From Sphingomonadales bacterium (GTDB taxonomy: Bacteria > Bacteroidota > Bacteroidia > UBA7662): a stretch of DNA of 64,000 nt. This document shows, piece after piece, positions 38,958-49,351 of this stretch. The notes beneath the pieces are model-generated. The model saw only the letters and a program-made list of their open reading frames with translations. It made no database searches and was not told the DNA's origin. The stretch covers positions 29,363 to 93,362 of the forward strand of contig VHAX01000005.1 in assembly GCA_016872215.1 (NCBI GenBank), written 5' to 3'. Position 1 is the stretch's first letter, and the number at the start of each line of letters is the position of its first letter. The position numbers and the translations under genes were made by a program.

Positions 38958-40433
38958 TCAAAAGAGTTTTTGGTCAGATAAATATTCAATCCGGTGAGTC
39001 GGCGTAAAAACAGCCTCAAACCGATCGACCGGGACTGCCTCGCACAGAATCGATCCGTCCGACTCAACAGAGGAGAGTTCAATTGGCATAATACGATTTA
39101 CCCACAGCGGGTCGTAGGGAACCGCCACCCTCAGATAATTGTCGGTATAGCCCTGCATCAACCCACCCTTCCTTTCCTGCTCAAAAAGCACAGGCCTCAC
39201 ACTGCCCAAGTGTGTTTGAGCAAAGTCTACCCGTTTGCGTTGACCGAGGTGGGTGAGCAAACGATTGCGGTCGCTCCTGCGGCCATTGGGTACCCGGCCT
39301 TTCATTTCGGCAGCCTCCGTTCCGGGGCGCTCCGAATAGGTAAATACATGCAAATAAGAAACGTCTAGTTCGTTGATGAAATCATGTGTTTCCGTGAAAA
39401 TTCTATCCGTTTCACCTGGAAAGCCCACAATCACATCCAGCCCAATGCAGGCGTGGGGCATGGCCGAACGAACCGCTTGCACACGATTGGCATAGGCGGC
39501 CGAACGATAGCGCCGCTTCATCCTGGCCAGCAAAAGGTCGCAACCCGACTGCAGGGGCATATGTACGTGGGGCATGATCCTCGGATGACTAGCCATCAGT
39601 TGGATGATTCGGTCGGTCAGCAGATTGGGCTCGATGCTGGAAATACGCAGGCGTTCCACCCCACTTTCATCGGCCAAACGTTCCATCAGATCCCCAAAAT
39701 TTCCCAAGGGTCTCACGGGACCGCGATTCAAATCTCCACCCTTCCATCCATAATCGCCAGTGTTCACGCCGGTCAGCACAATTTCCCGCACCCCTGAGGC
39801 TACCAAATCACGGGCTTGGCGGAGTAAATCTTCGGGATCACCGGATCGACTCGCACCTCTGGCTCCTGGGATCGTGCAAAATGTACATGAGTAGTCACAT
39901 CCATCCTGCACTTTCAGAAACGAACGTGTTCGGTTTCCCTGCGACCAGGAGGGTTCGAAGGTGGTGAGAGTACGCGTTTCGCCATGGTGGATATCAACAG
40001 TCGACCCCCTAAAATCTTTCATGTTCAGTTTTTGCAGAATCCTAAACTTGTCGGCCCCGCCTACCACCAAATCCACACCAGGTATCTGAGCCACAGCACC
40101 TGGTTGTAACTGGGCAAAACATCCGGTCACCACAACGCGGGCGTGGGGTGAGCAGCGACGCGCTTGCTTCACGAGGTTTTTGCATTTGCGATCAGCGTGG
40201 TCGGTCACCGAACAAGTATTGATAACGTATACCTCGGCCTCATTATCAAACTCTACCAACCGATAACCGCGGTTAATGAATTGACGGCTGATGGTGTCAC
40301 CTTCAGAATAATTGAGTTTACACCCCAGGGTATGCACTGCCACCCGCGGTTCATTACCGGATTCCGGTAATTCAAACGCGGTATCTGCGTCCGATTGACT
40401 GACCCGCGAAAAATCGGTAGTCAGCGTCCCCAT
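38958..40433 (-). CDS. mtaB: tRNA (N6-threonylcarbamoyladenosine) methylthiotransferase MtaB
   Basis: VAVHTLGCKLNYSEGD, YVINTCSVTDHADRKC, FLKVQDGCDYSCTFCTIPGARG, MPLQSGCDLLLARMKR. Confidence 0.92.
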   Translation of the reverse strand: MGTLTTDFSRVSQSDADTAFELPESGNEPRVAVHTLGCKLNYSEGDTISRQFINRGYRLVEFDNEAEVYVINTCSVTDHADRKCKNLVKQARRCSPHARVVVTGCFAQLQPGAVAQIPGVDLVVGGADKFRILQKLNMKDFRGSTVDIHHGETRTLTTFEPSWSQGNRTRSFLKVQDGCDYSCTFCTIPGARGASRSGDPEDLLRQARDLVASGVREIVLTGVNTGDYGWKGGDLNRGPVRPLGNFGDLMERLADESGVERLRISSIEPNLLTDRIIQLMASHPRIMPHVHMPLQSGCDLLLARMKRRYRSAAYANRVQAVRSAMPHACIGLDVIVGFPGETDRIFTETHDFINELDVSYLHVFTYSERPGTEAAEMKGRVPNGRRSDRNRLLTHLGQRKRVDFAQTHLGSVRPVLFEQERKGGLMQGYTDNYLRVAVPYDPLWVNRIMPIELSSVESDGSILCEAVPVDRFEAVFTPTHRIEYLSDQKLF

Positions 40434-40434
40434 T

Positions 40435-41205
40435 CTACGATGCGTCGAGGGCGTTAAGCCGGATCCGGGTGATGATTTTTTTCGTGTAGGCCGGAAAATC
40501 ACCGTCCATCATCCACTGATAGTAGCCATTATCACGCGCAAACACGTCGGCTACGGGTTGTCCTTTGTACTTCCCAAAAGAAAAAACCTCCCGCCCCTGG
40601 GCATCACGGACAATTCTTCCTGCCAAATCCACCGATTGATTGTTGCGGATGGTGTAGCGATGAAGGAAATCTACGTCCCCCTTCAATTCGGGATACCGAT
40701 TCAGTTGTCCCAACAACACCTCATAGGTGGCCTGAATATCGGCTTCGGCCGAGTGAGCGCCTTCCATGTCTTTGTCGCAATAAAACCGATAGGCTGCCTT
40801 CAGGTCACGTGGCTCATTTTTATGAAAAATGGTTTGTACATCGACCATCCGAATGTCCGACCAGTCAAAATCATGGCCCGTGCGCATCAGTTCCTCCGCC
40901 AACATCGGCAGATCGAAATACCCCGAATTATAGCCGGCAAAATCACAATTCTGCATAAAGGCCATCAGGCGGGGTGCAAATTCCCGGAACGAAGGCTGAC
41001 TGGCTACATCTGCATCGGAAATGCCGTGTATTTTGGTAACCTCGGGCGGGATGGGTATACCCGGATGAATGCGTTGGGTGAGGGACTGGGTCGTGCCGTC
41101 GGGCATCGCCTTAAGAACGGATATTTCCACGATTCTGTCACTGCTGATGTTCAATCCGGTGGTTTCCAAATCAATAAATGCGAGTGGACGTGTCAGTTGC
41201 AGCAT
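40435..41205 (-). CDS. DnaQ-like 3'-5' exonuclease
   Basis: PLAFIDLETTGLNISSDRIVEISVLK, AGYNSGYFDLPMLAEEL, HSAEADIQATYEVL. Confidence 0.9.
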   Translation of the reverse strand: MLQLTRPLAFIDLETTGLNISSDRIVEISVLKAMPDGTTQSLTQRIHPGIPIPPEVTKIHGISDADVASQPSFREFAPRLMAFMQNCDFAGYNSGYFDLPMLAEELMRTGHDFDWSDIRMVDVQTIFHKNEPRDLKAAYRFYCDKDMEGAHSAEADIQATYEVLLGQLNRYPELKGDVDFLHRYTIRNNQSVDLAGRIVRDAQGREVFSFGKYKGQPVADVFARDNGYYQWMMDGDFPAYTKKIITRIRLNALDAS

Positions 41206-41221
41206 AGGGTGGATTCGTTGG

Positions 41222-42574
41222 TTATGATTCGTTAGTTAATAATGTGTCGGTCGATAAACCCCCGAAGGTGGCCGAGCTCATCAGCAAGAGTACACCATTT
41301 CGCTGCGCTTTATGCGACTCCTCGACTATGGCGCCTGGTTCTGTTCGTACTTCCAAATCTGATCGACCGAAGAATTTGCGTAATTCAGTCACATCAGGTA
41401 CTTGCAGTCCCCTCTCCGACGCGAGTGCAGGCTGGTAAAATACCACGGCACGGTCAGCCAGATTCATCGAATCACGGTATTGGGGCAGAAAATCGCGACG
41501 AAGGCTCGAAAATGTATGTAGTTCCAATATCGCCGTCAAAAACAATTCCGGGTGCTGCTCACGAACCGCCCGAACACTCGCCCGAACCTTGGAAGGGGCA
41601 TGGGCAAAATCGCGATACACCGCGTGATCTTTATGATGTCCCACCCGTTCGAGGCGACGGTCGGCCCCGGGAAACGAAGCGACCGCCTGATAAAAATCCT
41701 CCTTGGGAATACCTGCCTCCGCGGTCAGAAAACGCGCCGCTGCTATGTTCTCTACATTGTGTCGGCCAAAAACCAACAACGGAATTTTACCAAGGGAGGT
41801 CTTTAAAAATCCGTATCCGTCTTCTACCACATATTCGGCCGGTTTGTAGGACCGCACGGCTAATGTGTCACTGAAAGGTGTGCAGAGCGCCTCCAACTCG
41901 GTGTCGCCCTCTGGGTAGCCCACCCGCGCACCCGGGCTGAGGGTCAACAATAGCGTACGGAATGCCTCCCGATAAAGCTCCGGGGTGGAAAACACATTGG
42001 CGTGGTCCCAGGCAATTCCGGAAATCACCAACACCTGTGGTGCATAATGCAGAAACTTGGGTCGCAGGTCGAGACAAGAACTCAGGTACTCATCACCTTC
42101 AATGACCACCACAGGTGCGTTGTCGGTAAGCCGCACCATCACATCGAATCCTTTCACGCCGCTTCCTACTAAATAGTCGAACTGCCTCTTGTGAAAACGC
42201 AGCACATGCATCACCATGGCGGTGATGGTGGTCTTACCATGGCTGCCGGCGACGACCAGCCGCAACTTGCCCGCGGTTCTTTGGGCCACATACTCCGGGA
42301 ATGACAGAATTTTCAGTCCCAGTTCCTGCGCACGTATGAGTTCGGGATTGTCGGCCTTTGCGTGCATTCCAAGAATCACCAGGTCAATTTCGCCCGATAA
42401 TTGGCCGGGGAACCATCCCGTTTGCTCAGGCAGCAAACCCGCTTTTTTCAGGCGACTCCCGGATGGCTCTTCGAAACGGTCATCGGACCCGCTTACAAGA
42501 TGGCCCTCAGCCGCGAGCGCCAAAGCTAAATTGTGCATCACGGCACCTCCAATAGAAATAAGGTGTATCCTCAT
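41222..42574 (-). CDS. mpl: UDP-N-acetylmuramate:L-alanyl-gamma-D-glutamyl-meso-diaminopimelate ligase (Mpl-like Mur ligase)
   Basis: MRIHLISIGGAVMHNLALALAAEGHLVSGSDD, VAGSHGKTTITAMVMHVL, VIEGDEYLSSCLD, DFAHAPSKVRASVRAV. Confidence 0.85.
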   Translation of the reverse strand: MRIHLISIGGAVMHNLALALAAEGHLVSGSDDRFEEPSGSRLKKAGLLPEQTGWFPGQLSGEIDLVILGMHAKADNPELIRAQELGLKILSFPEYVAQRTAGKLRLVVAGSHGKTTITAMVMHVLRFHKRQFDYLVGSGVKGFDVMVRLTDNAPVVVIEGDEYLSSCLDLRPKFLHYAPQVLVISGIAWDHANVFSTPELYREAFRTLLLTLSPGARVGYPEGDTELEALCTPFSDTLAVRSYKPAEYVVEDGYGFLKTSLGKIPLLVFGRHNVENIAAARFLTAEAGIPKEDFYQAVASFPGADRRLERVGHHKDHAVYRDFAHAPSKVRASVRAVREQHPELFLTAILELHTFSSLRRDFLPQYRDSMNLADRAVVFYQPALASERGLQVPDVTELRKFFGRSDLEVRTEPGAIVEESHKAQRNGVLLLMSSATFGGLSTDTLLTNES

Positions 42575-42694
42575 ATCAACCAAATGATCCAGCCTCCAAA
42601 TCAGCGTGCAATATCCGAATTTGTGGGCGAAGACGGGCATACTTTAAACCTTGATCAATCAGTCTAAAGAAAATTCACCTATTTTTCGAACGCA

Positions 42695-43537
42695 GTGGAA
42701 GTAATCAGCATCAATACCGGTTTTTTCAAGCTCGATGGCGGGGCCATGTTCGGCGTGGTACCCAAGACGCTATGGAGTCGCCATATGCAACACGACGCTA
42801 ATAATTTATGCACCTGGGCGATGCGCTGCCTGCTGGTTTCCGATGATTCGCGCCTGATTCTCATCGATACAGGCCTTGGAGATAAGCAATCCGCCAAGTT
42901 TTTTAGTCACTACGAACCCCATGGCGATGCTACCCTACTGGGCAGCTTGTCCGCCAGAGGTGTGCAGCCAGGCGACATCACCGATGTGGTGCTCACCCAC
43001 CTGCATTTCGACCACTGTGGAGGTGCTGTTTGCAAACATCCCGACGGCCACAGATGGGCACCCACCTTCCCCAACGCCACCTATTGGATCGGAGGCGACC
43101 AATTCAATTGGGCCTATCCACAGCCCAACGCCCGCGAGAAAGCCTCTTTCCTCCCGGAGAATTTCGTTCCACTATTTGAAGAGCAACGCGTACAACTGGT
43201 GAAGCGAGGCGAACAGGCAGCCGGATTGGATGTTCTGATGGTCGACGGCCACACCGATGGTATGATGCTTCCGCTGTTGGAGATAAGCAGACAAAAAATT
43301 CTATATTGCGCCGACCTCCTGCCTTCAGTTGCTCACCTGCCCATTGCCTGGGTAATGGGATATGATACCCGACCCCTGCTCACACTTCAGGAAAAAGCGG
43401 ACATTCTGTCACGCGCGGCCAACGAAAACTGGCTGCTATTCTTCGAACACGACCCCATCCACGAAATATGTTCGCTACGCAAGAGTGAAAAAGGCGTGAT
43501 CGTTGGAGAGACTTTCACCCTTCAAGAGGCGTTCTGA
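42695..43537 (+). CDS. MBL-fold metallohydrolase
   Basis: LILIDTGLGDK, DVVLTHLHFDHCGGAV, DGHTDGMMLPLL, YCADLLPSVAH; GTG start. Confidence 0.9.
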   Translation: MEVISINTGFFKLDGGAMFGVVPKTLWSRHMQHDANNLCTWAMRCLLVSDDSRLILIDTGLGDKQSAKFFSHYEPHGDATLLGSLSARGVQPGDITDVVLTHLHFDHCGGAVCKHPDGHRWAPTFPNATYWIGGDQFNWAYPQPNAREKASFLPENFVPLFEEQRVQLVKRGEQAAGLDVLMVDGHTDGMMLPLLEISRQKILYCADLLPSVAHLPIAWVMGYDTRPLLTLQEKADILSRAANENWLLFFEHDPIHEICSLRKSEKGVIVGETFTLQEAF

Positions 43538-43926
43538 TGACCATCGCGATAGATTTCGATGGGGTAATCCACGCCTACAGCCGAGGCTGGCATGGGGGCG
43601 AACTCTATGACCCACCTGTGGAAGGAGCCCGCGAGGCGCTCACCGCACTGCGTGCCAATGGTTGGAAAATCTATATATTCAGTACACGCACTAATAAAAT
43701 ATACCACAAGAATGATCATCCGCCGCAGGAAGAGCGGATGAAAGACTACCTAAACGAACATGGGATTCCATTCGATAAGATCTGGAATTTCGGTAAGCCT
43801 ATGGCCGATATTTATTTGGATGATCGGGCTCTCACCTTCCGTGGTAATTGGCCGGATTCCCTTAACGAAATCGAACATTTTCAAGTTTGGAACCGCGCTT
43901 CTGCAGAGCCCGATAGCCAATCCTGA
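43537..43926 (+). CDS. HAD-like hydrolase
   Basis: MTIAIDFDGVIHAYSRGW (DxD-like N-terminus), IYIFSTRTNK, MADIYLDDRALTF; starts within the last codons of the MBL gene (TGATG). Confidence 0.75.
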   Translation: MTIAIDFDGVIHAYSRGWHGGELYDPPVEGAREALTALRANGWKIYIFSTRTNKIYHKNDHPPQEERMKDYLNEHGIPFDKIWNFGKPMADIYLDDRALTFRGNWPDSLNEIEHFQVWNRASAEPDSQS

Positions 43927-44000
43927 GTGTGTTCCCACCTTGCATGGTCAACTTCCCGCGTCTTATGGCACTTAAATTGCAATGACGTGACTTCTTTTCG

Positions 44001-44019
44001 GTCTGACAAGCTGTCAGAC
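44001..44019. promoter_or_regulatory. inverted repeat GTCTGACA-agc-TGTCAGAC upstream of lon
   Basis: Perfect 8-bp arms with 3-nt spacer, ending 18 nt before the lon ATG (44038). Confidence 0.6.
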
Positions 44020-44037
44020 ACCCCTACCCATTGGCCC

Positions 44038-46542
44038 ATGAGCAAAAGAAACCCATCAGCACCCTTCGAACATATGCACGGCTACGATGACGATGCCGAT
44101 ACCGACTCCGATTTCTTCCCCATTTCGACCCCGGCAGAGGAAGACGATGAATCAGGCGAGGTGCTGCCCGATGAACTTTCGATTCTGCCCCTACGCAATA
44201 CGGTTTTGTTTCCAGGCGTGGTCATCCCAATTACGGTGGGGCGCGACAAATCCATAAGGCTCATCCGGGATGCCAACAGCGGAAATAAAATCATCGGCGT
44301 ATTATCGCAAACCGATGTATCCGTAGAAGAACCCGGAGCGGGTGACCTGCACAACATCGGTACGGTGGCCCGGATCCTGAAAATGCTGCGCATGCCCGAC
44401 GGAAACACCACCGTGATCATACAAGGCCGACAGCGTTTCCGACTCGAAGAAATCACCACCACCGAACCCTACCTAAAGGCGCGGGTGACCCCACACCGTG
44501 ACGTAAAGCCCCGCAAGAACGACAAGGAATTCGAGGCCTTAATTGGATCCATGAAAGATATGGCGCTGCAGATTATTGAGCAGTCACCCAATATCCCCAG
44601 CGAGGCCGCCATTGCCCTGCGCAACATCGAAAGCGCAACATTCCTCATTAATTTCATAGCCAGCAATCTCAATACCGATGTGGCCGAGAAGCAGCGACTG
44701 TTGGAAATGGAGGGACTCAAAGACCGAGCAACCGATGTGCTCACCCAACTGCACAAAGAGCTGCAGATGCTGGAGCTCAAAAACCAGATTCAGAGCAAGG
44801 TGAAGGTCGATATCGACAAACAACAGCGCGAATATTTCCTGCACCAGCAACTCAAAACCATTCAGGAAGAACTGGGCGGGGCTACTCCCGACCTTGAGGC
44901 CCAGAACCTGAGGGAGCGTGCCAAAAAGAAACAGTGGAGCGCACAGGTGCGGCAGCACTTCGAAAAAGAAATCGACAAGCTACAGCGCATGAACCCGGCG
45001 GCGGCCGACTACAGCGTGGTACTCAATTATGTTGAACTGATGCTCGATCTTCCCTGGGATACGTACAGCACGGACCGCTTCGACCTGAAAAGGGCCCAAA
45101 AAATATTGGACCATGACCACTACGGGCTCGATAAGGTGAAGGATCGGATCATGGAATTCCTAGCCGTTTTGAAGCTCAAGGCCAATATGAAGGCTCCCAT
45201 TTTGCTGCTGGTCGGTCCTCCGGGCGTAGGTAAAACCTCATTGGGCAAGAGCATAGCGCGGGCAATCGGGCGAAAATATGTACGTATGAGTCTAGGCGGT
45301 GTCCACGATGAAGCCGTTATTAGGGGACACCGAAAAACCTACATCGGCGCCATGCCAGGCCGCATCATCCAAAGCCTCAAAAAGGCCGGAAGCAATAACC
45401 CTGTGATGGTACTCGACGAAATCGACAAGGTAGGCAGCGATTATCGGGGTGATGTCTCCTCTGCCCTGCTCGAGGTGCTGGATCCGGAACAGAACAGCAC
45501 ATTCTTCGATCACTATCTGGAGATCGACTACGACCTCAGTAAGGTACTCTTTATTGCCACGGCCAACAACCTGTCGACCATGCAGCCCGCCTTGCTCGAT
45601 CGTATGGAGGTAATCGAAATCAATGGGTATACTCTGGAGGAGAAGCAGGAAATCGCTCGCAAATACCTCATTCCCAAACAACTGGAGGAGCACGGTCTTA
45701 CAAAAATTGATTTTTCCATCAACGCAGCAATGACCCGGTACGTCATAGAGCGGTACACCCGCGAGTCGGGCGTACGCAGCCTCGACAAGAAAATTGCGTC
45801 GATTGTGCGCGGATTTGCCCGTCACAAGGCGATGGAAACCCCCTACCGCGTGCAGGTGAATCGGGAGGATTGCCATAAAATCATGGGTGCGCCTATTTTT
45901 GACCCCGATGAGTACGAAGGCAACCAGATCGCAGGGGTGGTAACGGGCCTCGCGTGGACCTCAGCCGGGGGCGACATACTATTCATCGAAACGAGTTTGA
46001 ATCGCGGCAAGGGAAAGGTGAACATAACGGGAAACCTCGGGGAAGTGATGAAGGAATCGGCCTCGATAGCACTGGCCTATGTGAAGGTTCATGCCAGCGA
46101 TCTTGGGATCGACCACCGCCTGTTCGATGCGGTCGATATGCACATTCACGTTCCGGAGGGAGCCACACCCAAAGACGGGCCTTCAGCTGGGATCACCATG
46201 CTCACCAGCATCGTTTCGGCCTTCACCCAGCGTAAAATCCGCCAGAAGCTGGCCATGACGGGTGAAATCACTCTAAGGGGACGGGTGTTGCCGGTCGGGG
46301 GCATCAAGGAGAAAATCCTCGCTGCCAAAAGAGCTGGGATTGGTCATATTGTGCTGAGCAAGCAAAACCGCAAAGACATTGAGGAGATTCGCCAAGATTA
46401 CATCCGTGATCTCGAGTTCCATTATGTCGACCGCATCTCGGATGTCTTATCGCTTGCCCTGCTCCCGGAAAAAGTGCATAAGGCGGTTGACTTAATAGGC
46501 ATGATAGAGCCGTCTACCGGTAGTCAAGCCACTCCTAACTGA
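44038..46542 (+). CDS. lon: ATP-dependent Lon protease
   Basis: [72 protein letters not shown] catalytic Ser, [14 protein letters not shown]. Confidence 0.97.
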   Translation: MSKRNPSAPFEHMHGYDDDADTDSDFFPISTPAEEDDESGEVLPDELSILPLRNTVLFPGVVIPITVGRDKSIRLIRDANSGNKIIGVLSQTDVSVEEPGAGDLHNIGTVARILKMLRMPDGNTTVIIQGRQRFRLEEITTTEPYLKARVTPHRDVKPRKNDKEFEALIGSMKDMALQIIEQSPNIPSEAAIALRNIESATFLINFIASNLNTDVAEKQRLLEMEGLKDRATDVLTQLHKELQMLELKNQIQSKVKVDIDKQQREYFLHQQLKTIQEELGGATPDLEAQNLRERAKKKQWSAQVRQHFEKEIDKLQRMNPAAADYSVVLNYVELMLDLPWDTYSTDRFDLKRAQKILDHDHYGLDKVKDRIMEFLAVLKLKANMKAPILLLVGPPGVGKTSLGKSIARAIGRKYVRMSLGGVHDEAVIRGHRKTYIGAMPGRIIQSLKKAGSNNPVMVLDEIDKVGSDYRGDVSSALLEVLDPEQNSTFFDHYLEIDYDLSKVLFIATANNLSTMQPALLDRMEVIEINGYTLEEKQEIARKYLIPKQLEEHGLTKIDFSINAAMTRYVIERYTRESGVRSLDKKIASIVRGFARHKAMETPYRVQVNREDCHKIMGAPIFDPDEYEGNQIAGVVTGLAWTSAGGDILFIETSLNRGKGKVNITGNLGEVMKESASIALAYVKVHASDLGIDHRLFDAVDMHIHVPEGATPKDGPSAGITMLTSIVSAFTQRKIRQKLAMTGEITLRGRVLPVGGIKEKILAAKRAGIGHIVLSKQNRKDIEEIRQDYIRDLEFHYVDRISDVLSLALLPEKVHKAVDLIGMIEPSTGSQATPN

Positions 46543-46543
46543 G

Positions 46544-46551
46544 TAGATTTG
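46544..46551 (+). promoter_or_regulatory. -7 element TAGATTTG immediately upstream of rsgA
   Basis: TAnnTTTG ending 5 nt before ATG 46557. Confidence 0.45.
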
Positions 46552-46556
46552 CAGAT

Positions 46557-47474
46557 ATGATAGGAATTGTCACCAAGTCTACCGGCAGCTTGTATGAGGT
46601 GGATGCGGGACAAGGCCAGACGCTGAAGTGCAGGTTGCGGGGCAAGATTCGACTCGACGACACCGGCAAGACGAATCCTGTTGCGGTGGGCGATCACGTG
46701 CGGATTCACCTCAATAATCATGAAGAAACCGTGATTACAGAGATTCTTCCCAGAACCAATCACATCATACGAAAGGCCACAAACCTGAGCCGACAACACC
46801 ATGTTTTGGCCGCCAATATCGATCAGGTTATGATTGTGGCCAGTTTGTCTCGGCCCCGTGTTTCACCCGGTTTCATAGATCGCTGTCTGGTAACTTGTGA
46901 AGCGTATGGAATCGATGCGGTTTTGGTGTTGAACAAGGTTGACCACTGGACACCGAAGGAGTGGGAACAGGCACAAGAACTGACGGCCACTTATTTAAAT
47001 GCCGGGTATCCGGTAATTTGTACCTCAGCACTCAGGGGCGATGGCCTCGAAACCATGCGCGAACATCTGCAATCTAAAATCACGCTCGTTAGCGGTTTTT
47101 CAGGGGTGGGTAAAAGCAGCCTCTTGAACCGGCTGTTTGGTGATCTCAACCTGAGGACTGGCGAAATCAGCAAATTCTCGAGTAAAGGCACCCACACCAC
47201 CACTTTCGCGCAGATGTTCACCCCCGAACCCGGATTGAGGATCATCGATACACCGGGAATAAAGGAATGGGGACTCGCCGAAATAGAAGGCTATGAACTG
47301 AGTCACCATTTTCCGGAGTTTCGCAAGCATATCCCCCACTGCCACTTCCACACCTGCACCCACACCCACGAACCGCAATGTGGGGTGCGAGAGGCGGTTG
47401 AAGTTGGACAAATTCCACAACAGCGCTACAAAAGTTACCTGAGCATGCTACTCAACGACAACAACCGTTCCTGA
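46557..47474 (+). CDS. rsgA: ribosome small-subunit biogenesis GTPase RsgA
   Basis: VLNKVDHWTPKEWEQAQ, LVSGFSGVGKSSLLNRLFG, GTHTTTFAQMF, IIDTPGIKEWGL, CHFHTCTHTHEPQCGVREAV. Confidence 0.95.
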   Translation: MIGIVTKSTGSLYEVDAGQGQTLKCRLRGKIRLDDTGKTNPVAVGDHVRIHLNNHEETVITEILPRTNHIIRKATNLSRQHHVLAANIDQVMIVASLSRPRVSPGFIDRCLVTCEAYGIDAVLVLNKVDHWTPKEWEQAQELTATYLNAGYPVICTSALRGDGLETMREHLQSKITLVSGFSGVGKSSLLNRLFGDLNLRTGEISKFSSKGTHTTTFAQMFTPEPGLRIIDTPGIKEWGLAEIEGYELSHHFPEFRKHIPHCHFHTCTHTHEPQCGVREAVEVGQIPQQRYKSYLSMLLNDNNRS

Positions 47475-47519
47475 TGAATCGCTATTTTCGTTGGTCTTAT
47501 TATCCACCGCTCCCCACTA

Positions 47520-47972
47520 ATGAAAACCATCACCCAACGCGTGCATTCCGCTTCTGTAACGGTTGAAGGTGAAACAATCGGGAACATAGGTCATGGACTA
47601 CTTGTATTCGCCGGATGGGCCCAGGGCGAAACTGAACAGGATCATTTGTGGGTGGCGTCGAAGCTCATCAACATGCGAATTTTTCCCGATGAATACGGGC
47701 AAATGAACCAATCCCTAATCGATGTGGGTGGCGAAATACTTCTGGTGAGTCAGTTTACCCTCTTCGCATCCACCAAAAAAGGCAACAGGCCTGGATTTTC
47801 TCTTGCCGCAGCACCCGCAGAGGCCATTCGATTGTATGAGCATTTCCTCAACACGCTCAACGAGCTGCTCCCCGGACGTGTACAAAGTGGCCGTTTCGGC
47901 GCTGACATGCTGATCCGATGCGAGAATTATGGGCCGGTTACCATCCCCATCGACACCCAAAACAAATTATGA
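47520..47972 (+). CDS. dtd: D-aminoacyl-tRNA deacylase
   Basis: ITQRVHSASVTVEGETIGNIGHGLLVFAG, LLVSQFTLFASTKKGNRPGFSLAA, RFGADMLIRCENYGPVTI. Confidence 0.95.
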   Translation: MKTITQRVHSASVTVEGETIGNIGHGLLVFAGWAQGETEQDHLWVASKLINMRIFPDEYGQMNQSLIDVGGEILLVSQFTLFASTKKGNRPGFSLAAAPAEAIRLYEHFLNTLNELLPGRVQSGRFGADMLIRCENYGPVTIPIDTQNKL

Positions 47973-48337
47973 CTACAACTCCCAAACCCGATACCGCAGG
48001 ACTATCTGAATCCCTCACCCTTAACGAACTGCAAAAACAAGTCGATGCCTGGATCCATACTGTGGGCGTCCGGTATTTCAACGAACTTACGAATACGGTC
48101 ATTCTGATGGAGGAAGTCGGTGAAGTTGCGCGCATTATAGCCCGATCCTATGGTGAGCAGTCGTTCAAGGAGGGAGAATCAGCCCCGGAACTAGCCGATG
48201 AATTAGCCGATTTGCTCTGGATCTTACTCTGCCTCGCCAACCAAACCGGCGTGGATCTGGAGGATGCCTTCAGGAAGAACTTGCAGAAGAAGTCAACTCG
48301 CGACGCCCAGCGGCACCTCAGAAACCCGAAATTGTAG
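47969..48337 (+). CDS. MazG-like nucleotide pyrophosphohydrolase
   Basis: TNTVILMEEVGEVARIIARSYGEQ, LADELADLLWILLCLANQTGVDLEDAF; ATGA overlap with dtd. Confidence 0.85.
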   Translation: MTTTPKPDTAGLSESLTLNELQKQVDAWIHTVGVRYFNELTNTVILMEEVGEVARIIARSYGEQSFKEGESAPELADELADLLWILLCLANQTGVDLEDAFRKNLQKKSTRDAQRHLRNPKL

Positions 48338-48342
48338 GCAGA

Positions 48343-49221
48343 TTAGTTTGTAGCGACTTTCAGCCTGGAACGCGACCAAAACACCAATAAAAGCGCCGTC
48401 CCAAACATCATAAGGCTGTAGATGGCCCCCGGGATTCCCGCTGCCGGCTGGTTGAGCATAGCCGGACTCAACGCGATGCCTAATGCCAGTGTCCCATTTT
48501 GAATTCCTGTTTCAATGGAGATCGTAATGCGTTGACCCAACGGAAGGTCCAAAGCAGCACCAACGCCAATGGCCAATAGCATGGAGGCCCCATTTAAAAT
48601 GAGAGCGGGCACACCAGCCTCCTGAAAATAGGGAACTATTTGAGTCCGTTCTTTAATAATAGCTGAAGCCAGTATCACCACAAAAAAGGCTGCTGAAATC
48701 AAATTAACAGGCTTCGCCATTTTTTTTGTGAATTCAGGCTTAAAACGATGGATGAGCATGCCAATAGCCACTGGAACCAGGGTTACGACTACAATTTGCA
48801 GTGTGGTTTTCAAGATGGGTAGTTGAACGGCCTGCTCCCCGCCGGTATAGGCATAGAGCGCAAGATTCAACAGAAACGGGATACTCAGGTTGCACAAAAC
48901 TGAACTGATAGCCGTGAGGGTAACCGAAAGTGCCAAATCCACACCTGCCAAATGGCTGACCAGATTTGAAGTGGCGCCACCCGGACAAATCGCAAGCAGT
49001 ATGAGTCCAACCGCCAGGTATCCTTGTAGTCCAAACAGGCTCACAATCCCAACACCCAACAAAGGCAACATGAGCATTTGGCAGGCCAATCCCGCCAATA
49101 CCGCCTTTGGGAATTGTACGACCCGTCTGAAATCGCCGGGGGTCAGGCTCATTCCCATGCCCATCATGATGATGCCCAGCGCCAAAGGCAAGAACAATGA
49201 TGTAATCAGGTTATCTTCCAT
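48343..49221 (-). CDS. bile acid:sodium symporter (BASS) family transporter
   Basis: LGIIMMGMGMSLTPGDFRRV, LLAICPGGATSNLVSHLAGVDLALSVTLTAIS, ISIETGIQNGTLALGIALS. Confidence 0.9.
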   Translation of the reverse strand: MEDNLITSLFLPLALGIIMMGMGMSLTPGDFRRVVQFPKAVLAGLACQMLMLPLLGVGIVSLFGLQGYLAVGLILLAICPGGATSNLVSHLAGVDLALSVTLTAISSVLCNLSIPFLLNLALYAYTGGEQAVQLPILKTTLQIVVVTLVPVAIGMLIHRFKPEFTKKMAKPVNLISAAFFVVILASAIIKERTQIVPYFQEAGVPALILNGASMLLAIGVGAALDLPLGQRITISIETGIQNGTLALGIALSPAMLNQPAAGIPGAIYSLMMFGTALLLVFWSRSRLKVATN

Positions 49222-49351
49222 TGCGCCAAATTAACAAACAACTTGCAAATTGAAGACAAATGAACAAATCCCGAACAACCAAAGTCTAAATAAGTGCCAG
49301 CAACTAATAGGTAGAGCTAGATCAAGAATCAGAAATCAACTAACGTGGAAA

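Noticed and set aside
40558-41874. Plus-strand ORFs of 225 aa and 210 aa opposite the exonuclease and mpl
   Set aside because: Antisense to strongly supported genes; no family features.
45292-45876. 194-aa minus-strand ORF inside lon
   Set aside because: Antisense shadow of a highly conserved Lon AAA+ region.
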